Of a stretch of 64,000 nucleotides of DNA, positions 45,184-54,078 are shown piece after piece. Made by a program: the position numbers and the translations under genes. The DNA comes from Lactobacillus sp. ESL0701 (GTDB taxonomy: Bacteria > Bacillota > Bacilli > Lactobacillales > Lactobacillaceae), in assembly GCF_029433445.1 (NCBI RefSeq), contig NZ_JAQTIC010000006.1, forward strand, positions 62,001 through 126,000, given 5' to 3'. Positions within the stretch are counted from its first letter, which is position 1. Every line of letters starts with the position of its first letter. Under the pieces are notes generated by a model, which saw only the letters and a list, made by a program, of their open reading frames with translations, ran no database searches and was not told the DNA's origin.

Positions 45184-46559
45184 TATTTGTCCTCCTTTTG
45201 CGCTTCTTTAATGTATTGCGGCAAAAAAGTTTGGTCTAAATAAGTAATTAAATAATTACCAGCATTAAAGACCTTGTCTTGCAGCAATTCAACTAAAAAT
45301 ACCCGGTTAGTTGTCAAACCAGTAACCTGAAACTCATTTAAGGCATCAATTAACCGGCGAATAGCCAGTGGACGATCCGTGGCATGAGCAATGATTTTAA
45401 TAATCATTGAATCATAAAATGGTGACACAGTATCGCCACTGTTAACGCCGCTTTCAATCCGAATACCTAAACCGCCCGGCAAAGACATCTGCTTAATCGT
45501 ACCGGCTTGTGGTTGGAAGTTTTTCGCCGGATTTTCCGCATTAATTCGGGCTTCAATAGCAGCGCCGTGGACCTTAACCTGATCTTGCGTTATTGTCAGA
45601 TCCATGCCCGCTGCAATCTTAATCTGCTCTTTGACTAAATCAACGTGGGCTACTTCCTCAGTAATTGAGTGTTCAACCTGAATCCGCGTGTTCATTTCCA
45701 TAAAATAAAAATGGTGTTCTGGATCCATTAGGAACTCGATTGTTCCGACATTCTCATATTTGATTGCCTGAACAGCCTTAATCGCAATTTCCTGCAAATA
45801 AGCACGCTCTTGGTCATTAATTTGTGAACAAGGCGTTTCTTCAATTACCTTTTGGTGATTACGCTGCATTGAACAGTCACGCTCAGGCAGTGCCACGACA
45901 TGACCATTCTGATCGCCAATAATTTGAACTTCGATATGCTTAGCCGGCGAAATAATCTTCTCAACGTACATTCTGCCGTCGCCAAAGGATAAACGCGCTT
46001 CTTCTTGTGCTTGAGCAAAAGCATTAGGCAAATCCTCAGGTTTATTCACTTGCCTAATTCCTTTACCGCCGCCCCCAGCTACTGCCTTAAGCATTACCGG
46101 AAAGCCAACTTCTTTAGCTACTGCTAACGCTTCAGCACTATCCTTAACAAAGCCCTGACTGCCGGGAATAACGGGCACTTGGTGCTGGCGCATTGCTTCA
46201 CGGGCATTAGCCTTATTGCCCATTAACGCAATCGTTTCCGACTTCGGACCAATAAAAGTCAAATGGCACTTTTCGCATAATTGGGCAAATTCAGGACTTT
46301 CTGACAAAAAGCCGTAACCCGGATGAATGGCAGTCGCGCCAGTTAAAATCGCGGCACTGACAATGTTTTCCATCTTCAAATAAGAGTCAGCGGGTTGCGG
46401 GGCACCGATACAAACTGCCTCATCCGCTTCTTTAACGTGCTGGGCATCCTTATCCGCTGTCGAATAAACGGCAACTGACTTAATTCCCATCTCCCGTAAA
46501 GCGCGAATAACTCGAATTGCAATCTCACCGCGATTAGCAATTAATACTTTTTCAAACAT
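45183..46559 (-). CDS. accC: Biotin carboxylase subunit of acetyl-CoA carboxylase
   Basis: A 458-residue ATP-grasp enzyme that carboxylates biotin on AccB. Visible blocks are the N-terminal KVLIANRGEIAIRVIRA, the glycine-rich ATP loop AVAGGGGKGIRQV near residue 160, ERDCSMQRNHQKVIEE, and MEMNTRIQVEHSITEEV with the catalytic Glu and Arg. The length is standard (about 450). It lies between fabZ and accD with tight spacing. Confidence 0.96.
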   Translation of the reverse strand: MFEKVLIANRGEIAIRVIRALREMGIKSVAVYSTADKDAQHVKEADEAVCIGAPQPADSYLKMENIVSAAILTGATAIHPGYGFLSESPEFAQLCEKCHLTFIGPKSETIALMGNKANAREAMRQHQVPVIPGSQGFVKDSAEALAVAKEVGFPVMLKAVAGGGGKGIRQVNKPEDLPNAFAQAQEEARLSFGDGRMYVEKIISPAKHIEVQIIGDQNGHVVALPERDCSMQRNHQKVIEETPCSQINDQERAYLQEIAIKAVQAIKYENVGTIEFLMDPEHHFYFMEMNTRIQVEHSITEEVAHVDLVKEQIKIAAGMDLTITQDQVKVHGAAIEARINAENPAKNFQPQAGTIKQMSLPGGLGIRIESGVNSGDTVSPFYDSMIIKIIAHATDRPLAIRRLIDALNEFQVTGLTTNRVFLVELLQDKVFNAGNYLITYLDQTFLPQYIKEAQKEDK

Positions 46560-46569
46560 TTTTCACACC

Positions 46570-47016
46570 CTACTGAATCGCAAACGTTAATTCACACGTG
46601 CAAGCAACTTCGCCGTCAACTGTCGCCTTAGCTTTACCAATTCCAGCATTGCCACGTAATTTATCTAATTCAACTTCCAAACGCAGACTATCACCAGGAG
46701 TCACCATCTTGCGAAAACGAGCCTTCTTAATCCCGCCAAAATAAGCGGTTTTACCTTTAAATTCTGGAAGGGTCAATAGAGCAATCGCACCAGTCTGGGC
46801 CAGTGCTTCAACAATTAAAACCCCTGGCATTACCGGATTACCTGGGAAGTGTCCTTGGAAAAAGGCTTCGTTCATTGTTAAGTTCTTACGCGCAATTGCA
46901 TACTTGCCGGCTTGATAATCCAGTACCCGATCAACTAAAAGCATCGGATAGCGGTGCGGTATAATCTCTTCAATTTGTGTAATATCAAGTGTTTGCGGGG
47001 TTGCCTGTTCTACCAT
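46570..47016 (-). CDS. fabZ: 3-hydroxyacyl-ACP dehydratase FabZ
   Basis: A 148-residue hot-dog-fold dehydratase of fatty acid elongation. The catalytic His is in [29 protein letters not shown] sequence (residues about 52-76), and the N-terminal [17 protein letters not shown] is family-typical. In-frame starts at 47022 and 47025 are possible. The ATG at 47014-47016 has the best distance to AGAGAG. It lies between accB and accC, as in other lactobacilli. No FabA-type isomerase is seen in the cluster, so unsaturated fatty acids may come from a second FabZ elsewhere or from outside. Confidence 0.94.
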   Translation of the reverse strand: MVEQATPQTLDITQIEEIIPHRYPMLLVDRVLDYQAGKYAIARKNLTMNEAFFQGHFPGNPVMPGVLIVEALAQTGAIALLTLPEFKGKTAYFGGIKKARFRKMVTPGDSLRLEVELDKLRGNAGIGKAKATVDGEVACTCELTFAIQ

Positions 47017-47028
47017 GTTCATCACTCT

Positions 47029-47451
47029 CTATTCTGGCGTTACCGTAAATAACGGCTGATCGTACTCAACAACGTCTTCATTAGCAACCAAAATTTCACT
47101 AATTGTGCCGCTAACGTCGCTCTTGACCTCAGTCATCATCTTCATTGCTTCGATCACGCAGACTACGTCGCCCTTTTCCACATGGTCGCCCACTTGTTTA
47201 TATGGTGCTTCATCTGGATTAGCTTGCAAATAGACAATGCCAACTAGCGGCGATTTAACTTGGGGCAACTTTGCGGGAACAGCGGGAGCAGATTGTTTTT
47301 CAACTGGCGCTAGACTAGCACTAGAAGCCGAAGCAACTACTTCCTGCTTTTTATCAATATCAATGTGCCCACCGTCAAAATCCAAGTTTAACTTGGTGAT
47401 GTTACTTTGATTAACCTGTTTTATTAATTTTTGAATTTCCTCAAAAGTCAT
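47029..47451 (-). CDS. accB: Biotin carboxyl carrier protein of acetyl-CoA carboxylase
   Basis: A 140-residue carrier. The C-terminal biotinyl domain (about 68-140) has the acceptor Lys104 in VIEAMKMMTEV. An Ala/Pro/Ser-rich linker (residues about 40-65) separates it from the N-terminal helix segment. Biotin is attached by BirA, encoded at the other end of the cluster. The ATG follows the fabF stop directly (TAGATG), with AGGTGG inside fabF as ribosome-binding site. Confidence 0.95.
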   Translation of the reverse strand: MTFEEIQKLIKQVNQSNITKLNLDFDGGHIDIDKKQEVVASASSASLAPVEKQSAPAVPAKLPQVKSPLVGIVYLQANPDEAPYKQVGDHVEKGDVVCVIEAMKMMTEVKSDVSGTISEILVANEDVVEYDQPLFTVTPE

Positions 47452-48684
47452 CTAATTAGCCCACCTTTTTAATGCTAAAACCGCATTGTGGCCGCCAAAG
47501 CCAAACGAATTACTGATCGTGTAATCAACTTGGCAGTTGCGATTCTCTGCTGTAACCAAATTCACTGGACATTCTGGTGCTTGTTCAGTAAGTCCAACGT
47601 TGACAGGTAATTGACCCGAATTCATTGCCGCTACACTAGCAATGGTCTCAATTGCACCAGCAGCACCCAAAAGATGCCCAGTCATACTCTTGGTACTTGA
47701 AACTAACACCGAACTAGCGGAACCAAAGACTTGATTAATTGCCTTGGACTCAGCCGAATCATTGCCTTGAGTAGCTGTACCGTGAGCATTAACATAACCA
47801 ACTTCATTAGGCGTTATACCAGCTTCCGCAATTGCCAATTGCATTGCCCGCGCTGCTTGCGTTCCCGCTGGATCTGGCGAGGTAATATGGTAAGCATCAG
47901 AAGATGTACCATAACCAACAATTTCGCCCAAAATGGTTGCACCACGCTGTTGTGCATGTTCAAGGGATTCAAGAACTAGTGAACCAGCACCTTCACCCAT
48001 CACAAAGCCAGAACGGTTTGCATCAAACGGCAAACTTGCCTTAGCTGGATCCGTTTCTTTGGACAAGGTTGATAAAGCCGCGAAGCCGCCAATTCCATCA
48101 GCGTTGATTGCGGCTTCTGAACCACCGGTAATCATCGCGTCGCAGCGACCTTCCTTAATCTGCCGATAAGCCTCGCCAATCGCATTGGTTCCAGAAGCAC
48201 AAGCAGTTACAATTGTCGTACTGATTGCTTGGGCACCATAGCGAATTGAGAGATTGCCGGCCGCCATGTTAGCAATCGAAACTGGAATAAACATTGGCGA
48301 CAAGCGGTCAATTCCCTTGTCATGCATCTTGATGGTCTGCTGCTCAATGGTGGTCAAGCCGCCAATTCCAGAGCCCCAAATAACACCAAAGCGGTTGCTG
48401 TCTGTATTTTCGGCATTAATGCCAGACTGTTCCATTGCTTCGTCAGTCGCATAAACCGCATATTGCGTAAAAAGATCCATTCTTTTGGTATCTTTTTTCT
48501 TCAAATGAACCAGCGGATCAAAGTTATCTAGTTGACCAGCTAAAGTAACACCGGTTGCGGAAGCATCAAAATATGTAATTGGCTTAAAACCAACTTTTTG
48601 CGCATTAATGCTGGCTTCAAAGCTGGCTACATCATTACCAATGGGCGTCAATGCGCCCATCCCCGTAATTACAACTCTTGTCAT
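47452..48684 (-). CDS. fabF: 3-oxoacyl-ACP synthase II FabF
   Basis: A 410-residue condensing enzyme that extends acyl-ACP with malonyl-ACP. The nucleophile is Cys162 in TIVTACASGTNAIG. The two His residues are in YVNAHGTATQGNDSAE and TKSMTGHLLGAAGA, and GFGGHN is near the C-terminus. It is the only FabB/F-type enzyme in the cluster. It precedes accB with no gap. Confidence 0.96.
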   Translation of the reverse strand: MTRVVITGMGALTPIGNDVASFEASINAQKVGFKPITYFDASATGVTLAGQLDNFDPLVHLKKKDTKRMDLFTQYAVYATDEAMEQSGINAENTDSNRFGVIWGSGIGGLTTIEQQTIKMHDKGIDRLSPMFIPVSIANMAAGNLSIRYGAQAISTTIVTACASGTNAIGEAYRQIKEGRCDAMITGGSEAAINADGIGGFAALSTLSKETDPAKASLPFDANRSGFVMGEGAGSLVLESLEHAQQRGATILGEIVGYGTSSDAYHITSPDPAGTQAARAMQLAIAEAGITPNEVGYVNAHGTATQGNDSAESKAINQVFGSASSVLVSSTKSMTGHLLGAAGAIETIASVAAMNSGQLPVNVGLTEQAPECPVNLVTAENRNCQVDYTISNSFGFGGHNAVLALKRWAN

Positions 48685-48696
48685 TAACCCTTCTCC

Positions 48697-49431
48697 TTAC
48701 TGCATTGTCAGGCCGCCATCAACGGTGATAACTTGCCCCGTAATGTAATCGTTTTGTGCTAAAAAAACTGCTGTCTCGGCAACTTCTTCAATTTGACCAA
48801 ACCGCTTAAGTGGAATCTGCTGGGCAATTTCTTCTTGCCGCTTTTCACTTAAAGCTGCCGTCATTTGTGTATCAATCATGCCCGGCGCAATCGCATTGCA
48901 GCGCAAGTTGCGTAAAGCAGCTTCTTTAGCAACAGACTTAGTCAAGCCAATTATGCCGGCCTTGCTGGCAGCGTAGTTAGCCTGACCGATATTACCGGTT
49001 AAGCCAACAACACTAGCCAAATTAATAAAGCAGCCCGAACGCCGCTTATACATTGGTCGCAAAGCCTGCCTAATTACGTTAAATGTCCCTACTAGGTTAG
49101 TCTGCAAAACCGCATTAAAATCAGCTTCAGACATGCGGTTAAGCAGACCATCTTTATTGATGCCAGCATTATTAACCACAACATCTAATTGACCAAATTG
49201 TGCGATAATCTGCGCGATCATGTCTTTAACTGACTCGGGATTTGTAACATCCGCGCTAATATCAATTATCGGTGTCGCAAACTGTTCAAATTCAGCTAGT
49301 ACCTCTGGTGCAATTGGCTTGCGGGCGTTTAAAACAATTTTGGCACCACGTTGAGCAAAAGCCTTTGCAATCGCTAAGCCAATGCCACGTGAACTCCCCG
49401 TGACTAGGACTACTTTATCTTTTAAATCCAT
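48697..49431 (-). CDS. fabG: 3-oxoacyl-ACP reductase FabG
   Basis: A 244-residue short-chain dehydrogenase that reduces 3-oxoacyl-ACP with NADPH. The Rossmann motif is LVTGSSRGIGLAIA at residues 9-22, NNAG is at about 88, and the catalytic Ser-Tyr-Lys set is in INLASVVG and YAASKAG. The ending ITGQVITVDGGLTM is typical of FabG. Its ATG overlaps the fabD stop by one base. Confidence 0.95.
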   Translation of the reverse strand: MDLKDKVVLVTGSSRGIGLAIAKAFAQRGAKIVLNARKPIAPEVLAEFEQFATPIIDISADVTNPESVKDMIAQIIAQFGQLDVVVNNAGINKDGLLNRMSEADFNAVLQTNLVGTFNVIRQALRPMYKRRSGCFINLASVVGLTGNIGQANYAASKAGIIGLTKSVAKEAALRNLRCNAIAPGMIDTQMTAALSEKRQEEIAQQIPLKRFGQIEEVAETAVFLAQNDYITGQVITVDGGLTMQ

Positions 49432-50357
49432 TAATGTGCCTCCAATGCCGCAATGGTCTTTTGCAGTTCTACGCTGCTGTCCAAGCGATAAGTTGGCAAT
49501 TTACGGTCAAGTTTGCGCGCAAACGAAATGAGCGTTCTACCAGGCCCGACTTCAATAACCGCAGTCAGATCAGCCTTATGTTCAGACAATGTCTTAGCAA
49601 AGTAGGTAGTTGAGACTAACTGCTGCGTTAAATTAGCAGTCAGATTTTCTGGTGAAAATACCATCTGCGTGGTGGTACTGTAAACAGGAAAAGTCCCCGC
49701 TTGCCAATCAACTGTACGCAATTCAGCGTTTAAATCAGCTTGAATTGGTGCCATTACTGGTGTATGAAAAGCACCGCTAACCTTTAGCGGGACAACCCGC
49801 TTGCCAGCAGCTGTTAGTTCACTAATAACTTGGTCAACCGCAGTAGTGGCACCACCAATAACGATCTGTTGGGGAGTATTAACGTTGGCAACACCAACCG
49901 CCCCTAAACTCGTTGCTTCTTTGCAGGCAGCTTGAACATCAGCCAGATCAGCCTTCATCACAGCTGCCATCTTGCTTGGTGTATTGTCACTAGCCTGCTG
50001 CATCAATTCGCCGCGACGTTTAATCAGCCGCAGAGCCGTCGCGAAATCAACATGACCGCTGGCTGCCAAAGCACTGTATTCACCTAAACTTAAACCAATA
50101 CCGAATTTGGCTTCCGGCAAATTAGCTTCAATCAGTTGGTACAAACCATAACTGATGGCTAAAATTGCCGGCTGACAATAACGCGTTGACGCAAGTTTAG
50201 AAGCTTGGCTTTCATCAAACAATAAACTAGGTAAATCAAAGTCCAAAATCGTCGCGGCTTGGTCAATGACCTTGCGATATGTTGGAACTGTTTCATAAAG
50301 ATCTTGCGTCAAGCCCGTTTTTTGAGCACCTTGACCGCTAAATAATAAGCCAATCAT
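49431..50357 (-). CDS. fabD: Malonyl-CoA:ACP transacylase FabD
   Basis: A 308-residue acyltransferase that loads malonate on ACP. The nucleophile is Ser90 in GIGLSLGEYSALA, the substrate-binding Arg is in LIKRRGELMQQA, and the catalytic His is in SGAFHTPVMAP. FSGQGAQKTGL at the N-terminus is the first family block. It follows fabK by 2 bp. Confidence 0.95.
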   Translation of the reverse strand: MIGLLFSGQGAQKTGLTQDLYETVPTYRKVIDQAATILDFDLPSLLFDESQASKLASTRYCQPAILAISYGLYQLIEANLPEAKFGIGLSLGEYSALAASGHVDFATALRLIKRRGELMQQASDNTPSKMAAVMKADLADVQAACKEATSLGAVGVANVNTPQQIVIGGATTAVDQVISELTAAGKRVVPLKVSGAFHTPVMAPIQADLNAELRTVDWQAGTFPVYSTTTQMVFSPENLTANLTQQLVSTTYFAKTLSEHKADLTAVIEVGPGRTLISFARKLDRKLPTYRLDSSVELQKTIAALEAH

Positions 50358-50359
50358 CG

Positions 50360-51313
50360 TTAATTCTTGCCACTCAATAACTTATCAGCTTGCGTGTAAA
50401 CATCATTCAAAATGTCAGCTGCTGATTCTTCTTTTTCAACCATTCCAGCGATTTCACCAGCCATAAATGAACCTGTATCAGTATCACCGTCAATTACAGC
50501 TCGGCGTAAACTACCACTGCCCAATTCTTCTAATTGCGCAAAGTCTGGATTATCCTTGAGTGCCTCAGCTTTTTCAAGCTTAATGTACTTCTTAGACATC
50601 TTGTTCTTTAAGACCCGTGATGGATGACCCGCAAAATCACCGGTAACCATCGTGCTGGCATCTTTTGCCTTTAAAACGGCCTTCTTGTAATTAGGGTGAA
50701 CTTTAGACTCAGTAGCGACTAAGAACCGCGTACCCATCTGTACTCCTTGGGCACCAAGCATGAAGGCAGCAGCCATGCCGCGACCATCGCCAATCCCACC
50801 GGCTGCAATAACTGGAATATTCACGGCATCGACAACCTGCGGTACTAAAGCCATTGTGGTTAACTTACCAATATGACCGCCGGACTCCATTCCTTCGGCA
50901 ACGACCGCATCAGCACCAACACGTTCCATCATGCGCGCTAAAGCAACAGAACCAACAACTGGAATCACTTTAATTCCAGCCTTCTTAAAGTCGGCAACAT
51001 ACTTACCAGGATTACCGGCACCAGTTGTAACAACAGCAATGCTATCTTGATGAGCCAAAATCACTTTTACCACGTCTTCAGCGTATGGTGATAGTAACAT
51101 CACATTGACACCAAACGGTCGATCAGTCAGGCTTTTAGCGACTTTAATTTCTTCTTCAACTACGCTGCCTGGGGCATTACCAGCACCAATAATTCCTAAG
51201 CCGCCAGCATTAGAAACCGCGGCAGCTAATTTTCCATCGGCAACCCAAGCCATTCCACCCTGAAAGATCGGGTATTTAAGACCGAGGCTTTTCATAAATG
51301 GCGTTAATTCCAT
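50360..51313 (-). CDS. fabK: FMN-dependent enoyl-ACP reductase II FabK
   Basis: A 317-residue flavoprotein of the NPD-like TIM-barrel family. It makes the last reduction of each elongation cycle and replaces FabI in streptococci and many lactobacilli. Visible blocks are YPIFQGGMAWVADGKLAAAVSNAGGLGIIGAG, AVVAEGMESGGHIG, and IPVIAAGGIGDGRGMAAAFMLGAQGVQMGTRFLV, which holds the phosphate of FMN. Organisms with FabK alone resist triclosan; I see no fabI in the window. Confidence 0.94.
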   Translation of the reverse strand: MELTPFMKSLGLKYPIFQGGMAWVADGKLAAAVSNAGGLGIIGAGNAPGSVVEEEIKVAKSLTDRPFGVNVMLLSPYAEDVVKVILAHQDSIAVVTTGAGNPGKYVADFKKAGIKVIPVVGSVALARMMERVGADAVVAEGMESGGHIGKLTTMALVPQVVDAVNIPVIAAGGIGDGRGMAAAFMLGAQGVQMGTRFLVATESKVHPNYKKAVLKAKDASTMVTGDFAGHPSRVLKNKMSKKYIKLEKAEALKDNPDFAQLEELGSGSLRRAVIDGDTDTGSFMAGEIAGMVEKEESAADILNDVYTQADKLLSGKN

Positions 51314-51316
51314 GAA

Positions 51317-51565
51317 CTAACCTTCTTTCGCAGCTAGTTGCTTTTTAACAAAGTCAACTAGGTCTTGGACAGTTTCAATACCTTCTTCACTTTCAATCTT
51401 GATGTCAAACTCATCTTCAAGTTCATTGATTACTTCAAAAATGTCCAAACTGTCAGCATCTAAGTCATCCTTGATGTTAGCTTCTAAGGTAACAGCTTCT
51501 TCATCTTCACCAGTTTCATCAACGATAATTTCTTTTACTTTGTTAAAAATTTCTTCATCTGTCAT
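51317..51565 (-). CDS. acpP: Acyl carrier protein
   Basis: An 82-residue acidic four-helix protein. The phosphopantetheine site is Ser39 in [21 protein letters not shown]. The motif is DSL, and the following residues Ile-Phe replace the usual Val-Glu of many ACPs, a variation seen in lactobacilli. It carries the growing acyl chain between all Fab enzymes. AAAAGGAG precedes the ATG. Confidence 0.96.
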   Translation of the reverse strand: MTDEEIFNKVKEIIVDETGEDEEAVTLEANIKDDLDADSLDIFEVINELEDEFDIKIESEEGIETVQDLVDFVKKQLAAKEG

Positions 51566-51588
51566 GTTAAAAAACTCCTTTTAATTCG

Positions 51589-52554
51589 TTAAAAAATAAT
51601 TGCAATAGTACCTGCAGTTAAACCGCCGCCAAAGCCGCTTAAGATTAATTTCTGTCCCGGCTGAATCTTACCAGCCGCAACTGCTTCATCAAGTAATAAC
51701 GGGATACTGGCAGCCGAGGTGTTGCCGTACTTGGCAACATTACTCAAAAACTTCTGCTCGTTTGCACCCAAATGATGTGCAATTGAAGTCAAGATCCGAC
51801 CGTTAGCTTGGTGTAAAACAAACCAGTCAACATCAGCTAGCTGCCAGTCAGTCTTAGCCAGGGCACGTTCAATTGAATTAGGTACTTCATGGGTCGCAAA
51901 CCGGTAAACAGCTCGCCCATCCATCTCAAAATAATGTTTATGAGCAGCAGCCTCATCCTTATTAAAAGCAGAATTAACCGGCTGATAACCAGCAGTTAAG
52001 GTGCTGCCCTCTTGACCATAAGTGGTAAGGTCTTCGGCAATCAATGATTGCTCAGGACTTTGCTCAACTAAGACCCCACCGGCACCATCGCCGAACAAAA
52101 CGGCTGTTGACCGTTCCTGCCAATCAACCAATTTGGATAAGACCTCGGCACCAATGACAATCCCGCGCCGATAAGTTGTTAGTAATTTATCAGCCGCGGC
52201 TAAGGCATAAACAAAGCCTGAACAAGCAGCGTTTAAGTCGAATGCCAAGGCTCCATTAGCACCAATGGCACCCTGAACAATTGCAGCTGTCGACGGTGTT
52301 AGATAATCTGGCGACATTGTTGCCACAATAATAAAATCCACTTGGTCAGCTGAACAATTGGCTTGCTTAAGCAATTGTTTGGCTACTTTAATAGCCAAAT
52401 CCGATGTTTGTTCTTGCTGTGCAAGATGACGCTGTTTAATTCCTGTTCTTGAGGAAATCCATTCATCCGAAGTGTCCATCATGGCCGCAAGATCATCATT
52501 AGTTACCACTTTAGGAGGAACATAATGCGCGGTCTGTGTTATTTTTAGACCCAT
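51589..52554 (-). CDS. fabH: 3-oxoacyl-ACP synthase III FabH
   Basis: A 321-residue initiating condensing enzyme joining acetyl-CoA and malonyl-ACP. The nucleophile is Cys111 in FDLNAACSGFVYAL. The catalytic His is in WFVLHQANGRIL and the Asn in YGNTSAASIPLLL. SSRTGIKQRH near residue 35 is the usual CoA-binding segment. It starts 3 bp after fabT with AAGGAG. Confidence 0.96.
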   Translation of the reverse strand: MGLKITQTAHYVPPKVVTNDDLAAMMDTSDEWISSRTGIKQRHLAQQEQTSDLAIKVAKQLLKQANCSADQVDFIIVATMSPDYLTPSTAAIVQGAIGANGALAFDLNAACSGFVYALAAADKLLTTYRRGIVIGAEVLSKLVDWQERSTAVLFGDGAGGVLVEQSPEQSLIAEDLTTYGQEGSTLTAGYQPVNSAFNKDEAAAHKHYFEMDGRAVYRFATHEVPNSIERALAKTDWQLADVDWFVLHQANGRILTSIAHHLGANEQKFLSNVAKYGNTSAASIPLLLDEAVAAGKIQPGQKLILSGFGGGLTAGTIAIIF

Positions 52555-52557
52555 TTA

Positions 52558-53028
52558 TTACTTCTCCTTTTTGCCGTCTATTTGGGGTGGAAATTCTAGG
52601 AAGGCGCGCAAGTTCAACAAGGCGCGTTCAATAATCGCAATCTGACTGTCATCAAAGCCATGAAGAAACTTCTTTACCATGTAGCGATGAAACGAATCAT
52701 GTGCCCGGTAAACCAACCGCCCGCGGTGGGTCAACCCGAGCCGCACAACTCGGCGGTCATCATTACCGTGGATTCTGACAACGTAGCCCTTACGCACTAA
52801 GTTATTAACCATCGTGGTAACAGTGCCCGCGGTAATCATCAGCTCTTTAGCCAGCTGCGAGCTCGTCTTGTGATCATACATCGTCATGGCATCAATTGCG
52901 TGAACCTCTTTAATCGAAATATCTTTAAATTCACTTTTATGTAGCTCCCGTTCTTCTACATGCATGATGTCGGTATAAACAGTCGTCAGTAAATTATTTA
53001 TTTCTTTTAAATTAGCTTCCACTTCCAC
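52558..53028 (-). CDS. fabT: MarR-family repressor of fatty acid synthesis FabT
   Basis: A 156-residue winged-helix regulator. The HTH spans about residues 45-90 (KTSSQLAKELMITAGTVTTMVNNLVRKGYVVRIHGNDDRRVV, with the DxRxV wing). In streptococci FabT binds acyl-ACP and then represses the fab cluster at sites like ANTTTGATTATCAAANT. Such boxes lie in its own leader and before birA. The start is a GTG at 53026-53028; a second in-frame GTG six bases on (53020-53022) has better spacing to the AAAAGGGG stretch and may be the true start. Confidence 0.93.
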   Translation of the reverse strand: MEVEANLKEINNLLTTVYTDIMHVEERELHKSEFKDISIKEVHAIDAMTMYDHKTSSQLAKELMITAGTVTTMVNNLVRKGYVVRIHGNDDRRVVRLGLTHRGRLVYRAHDSFHRYMVKKFLHGFDDSQIAIIERALLNLRAFLEFPPQIDGKKEK

Positions 53029-53111
53029 TGCCCCTTTTATTCAAATAATAAATTACATGTTTTGTTAGCTTAATCTTGCTTATTTGAGCTAATTAACATC
53101 CCCTCCAAATT

Positions 53112-53128
53112 ACTTTAAACATCAAAGT
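53112..53128. promoter_or_regulatory. FabT box in the fabT leader
   Basis: ACTTTAAACATCAAAGT is a near-palindrome that agrees with the FabT consensus ANTTTGATTATCAAANT at 14 of 17 positions. It lies downstream of the fabT promoter, where bound FabT would block RNA polymerase. Confidence 0.6.
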
Positions 53129-53141
53129 ATTTTATGGCAGT

Positions 53142-53170
53142 ATGATATTGCAAACTAGCAAATTTGTCAA
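53142..53170 (-). promoter_or_regulatory. Promoter of the fab/acc cluster
   Basis: On the minus strand TTGACA (53170-53165) and TATCAT (53147-53142) are 17 bp apart, about 115 bp before fabT. The FabT box lies just downstream of the predicted start site. Confidence 0.65.
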
Positions 53171-53227
53171 ATTTATATCCCAAAATAACATAGCTTTGGT
53201 AAAATTATTCTTAGTAATTAACAACTT

Positions 53228-53244
53228 ATTTTGATTATCAAAGT
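53228..53244. promoter_or_regulatory. Perfect FabT box upstream of birA
   Basis: ATTTTGATTATCAAAGT matches the FabT consensus at every defined position. It lies 23 bp before the birA start, in the expected core-promoter or start-site zone. It predicts that biotin ligase is repressed together with fatty acid synthesis. Confidence 0.75.
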
Positions 53245-53266
53245 TTTTTAAAAGATTAAAGTATGT

Positions 53267-54049
53267 ATGTATAAAATGAGCAAGCAAATTAACTTAACTA
53301 AAGAATCAAAAATTAAACATTTATTAGCAGATTTACCAGTAACAATTCAATGGTATCAGCAAGTTAGTTCTACTAGTACAATTGCTAAAAAAGTCTATCA
53401 GGGCAAGCCCCTTGTTAACCCCGTTTTAATCGGCAGCGACAAACAGACTGCTGGTTATGGCAAACAAAAACGCCACTTTATTTCTAATACTGGCGGCGTT
53501 TATTTGTCACTGATTATCAAGGTGCCGCAATTGACGGCAAATAACCAAGGTCTGTTAACTACTGGAATCGCGTGGTGCCTGCACCAAACAATTCGCCAGC
53601 AATTTAAGATCACTCCCGACATCAAGTGGGTTAATGATTTACTTTTACATGGGAAAAAAATCGCCGGCATTTTGACCGAACAAATTGCCCCCCAAGTAGT
53701 TGTTATCGGCATCGGCTGCAACTTGTATCAACCTAACCTAGAACAAAAGTTAGTATCTAGCACAAACTTGCTAGCTTATCTGCCATCCACTGAACAATTT
53801 TGCATTTTTGTAGCTGAACTAATTAAAAATATCTTGTCCTTTCTGCCTAATTTTGCTCAAGGACAATTCTTATCAGACTACCAAAAATATCTGCCAATGC
53901 TCGGACAAAAAGTCACTGTTAAATTGGGGCAAAAGATAGTTACGGGGACTGCTGTCAGACTTGATCAAAAGGCAAACCTGCTTCTTGACTGCCGCGGTCA
54001 ATTACGCACAATTACTAGCGGTGAAGTCACTAAAATTAGACCAAATTAA
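53267..54049 (+). CDS. birA: Biotin--[acetyl-CoA-carboxylase] ligase
   Basis: A 260-residue group I biotin protein ligase that activates biotin with ATP and attaches it to AccB Lys104. It lacks the N-terminal DNA-binding domain of E. coli BirA, so it is not a repressor itself. Ligase blocks include SSTSTIAKKVYQGKP, KQTAGYGKQKRHF (the nucleotide loop), IKWVNDLLLHGKKIAGILTEQ and VIGIGCNLYQP. A small SH3-like C-terminal domain follows. No strong ribosome-binding site is seen; ATGs at 53267 and 53276 are both possible. It is divergent from the fab/acc cluster. Confidence 0.93.
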   Translation: MYKMSKQINLTKESKIKHLLADLPVTIQWYQQVSSTSTIAKKVYQGKPLVNPVLIGSDKQTAGYGKQKRHFISNTGGVYLSLIIKVPQLTANNQGLLTTGIAWCLHQTIRQQFKITPDIKWVNDLLLHGKKIAGILTEQIAPQVVVIGIGCNLYQPNLEQKLVSSTNLLAYLPSTEQFCIFVAELIKNILSFLPNFAQGQFLSDYQKYLPMLGQKVTVKLGQKIVTGTAVRLDQKANLLLDCRGQLRTITSGEVTKIRPN

Positions 54050-54076
54050 AAAGGCTGCAATCACTTGCAGCCTTTT
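54048..54076. terminator. Bidirectional terminator between birA and the ABC permease
   Basis: AAAAGGCTGCAA pairs with TTGCAGCCTTTT around four bases, with T-runs on both sides. Confidence 0.85.
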
Positions 54077-54078
54077 AT

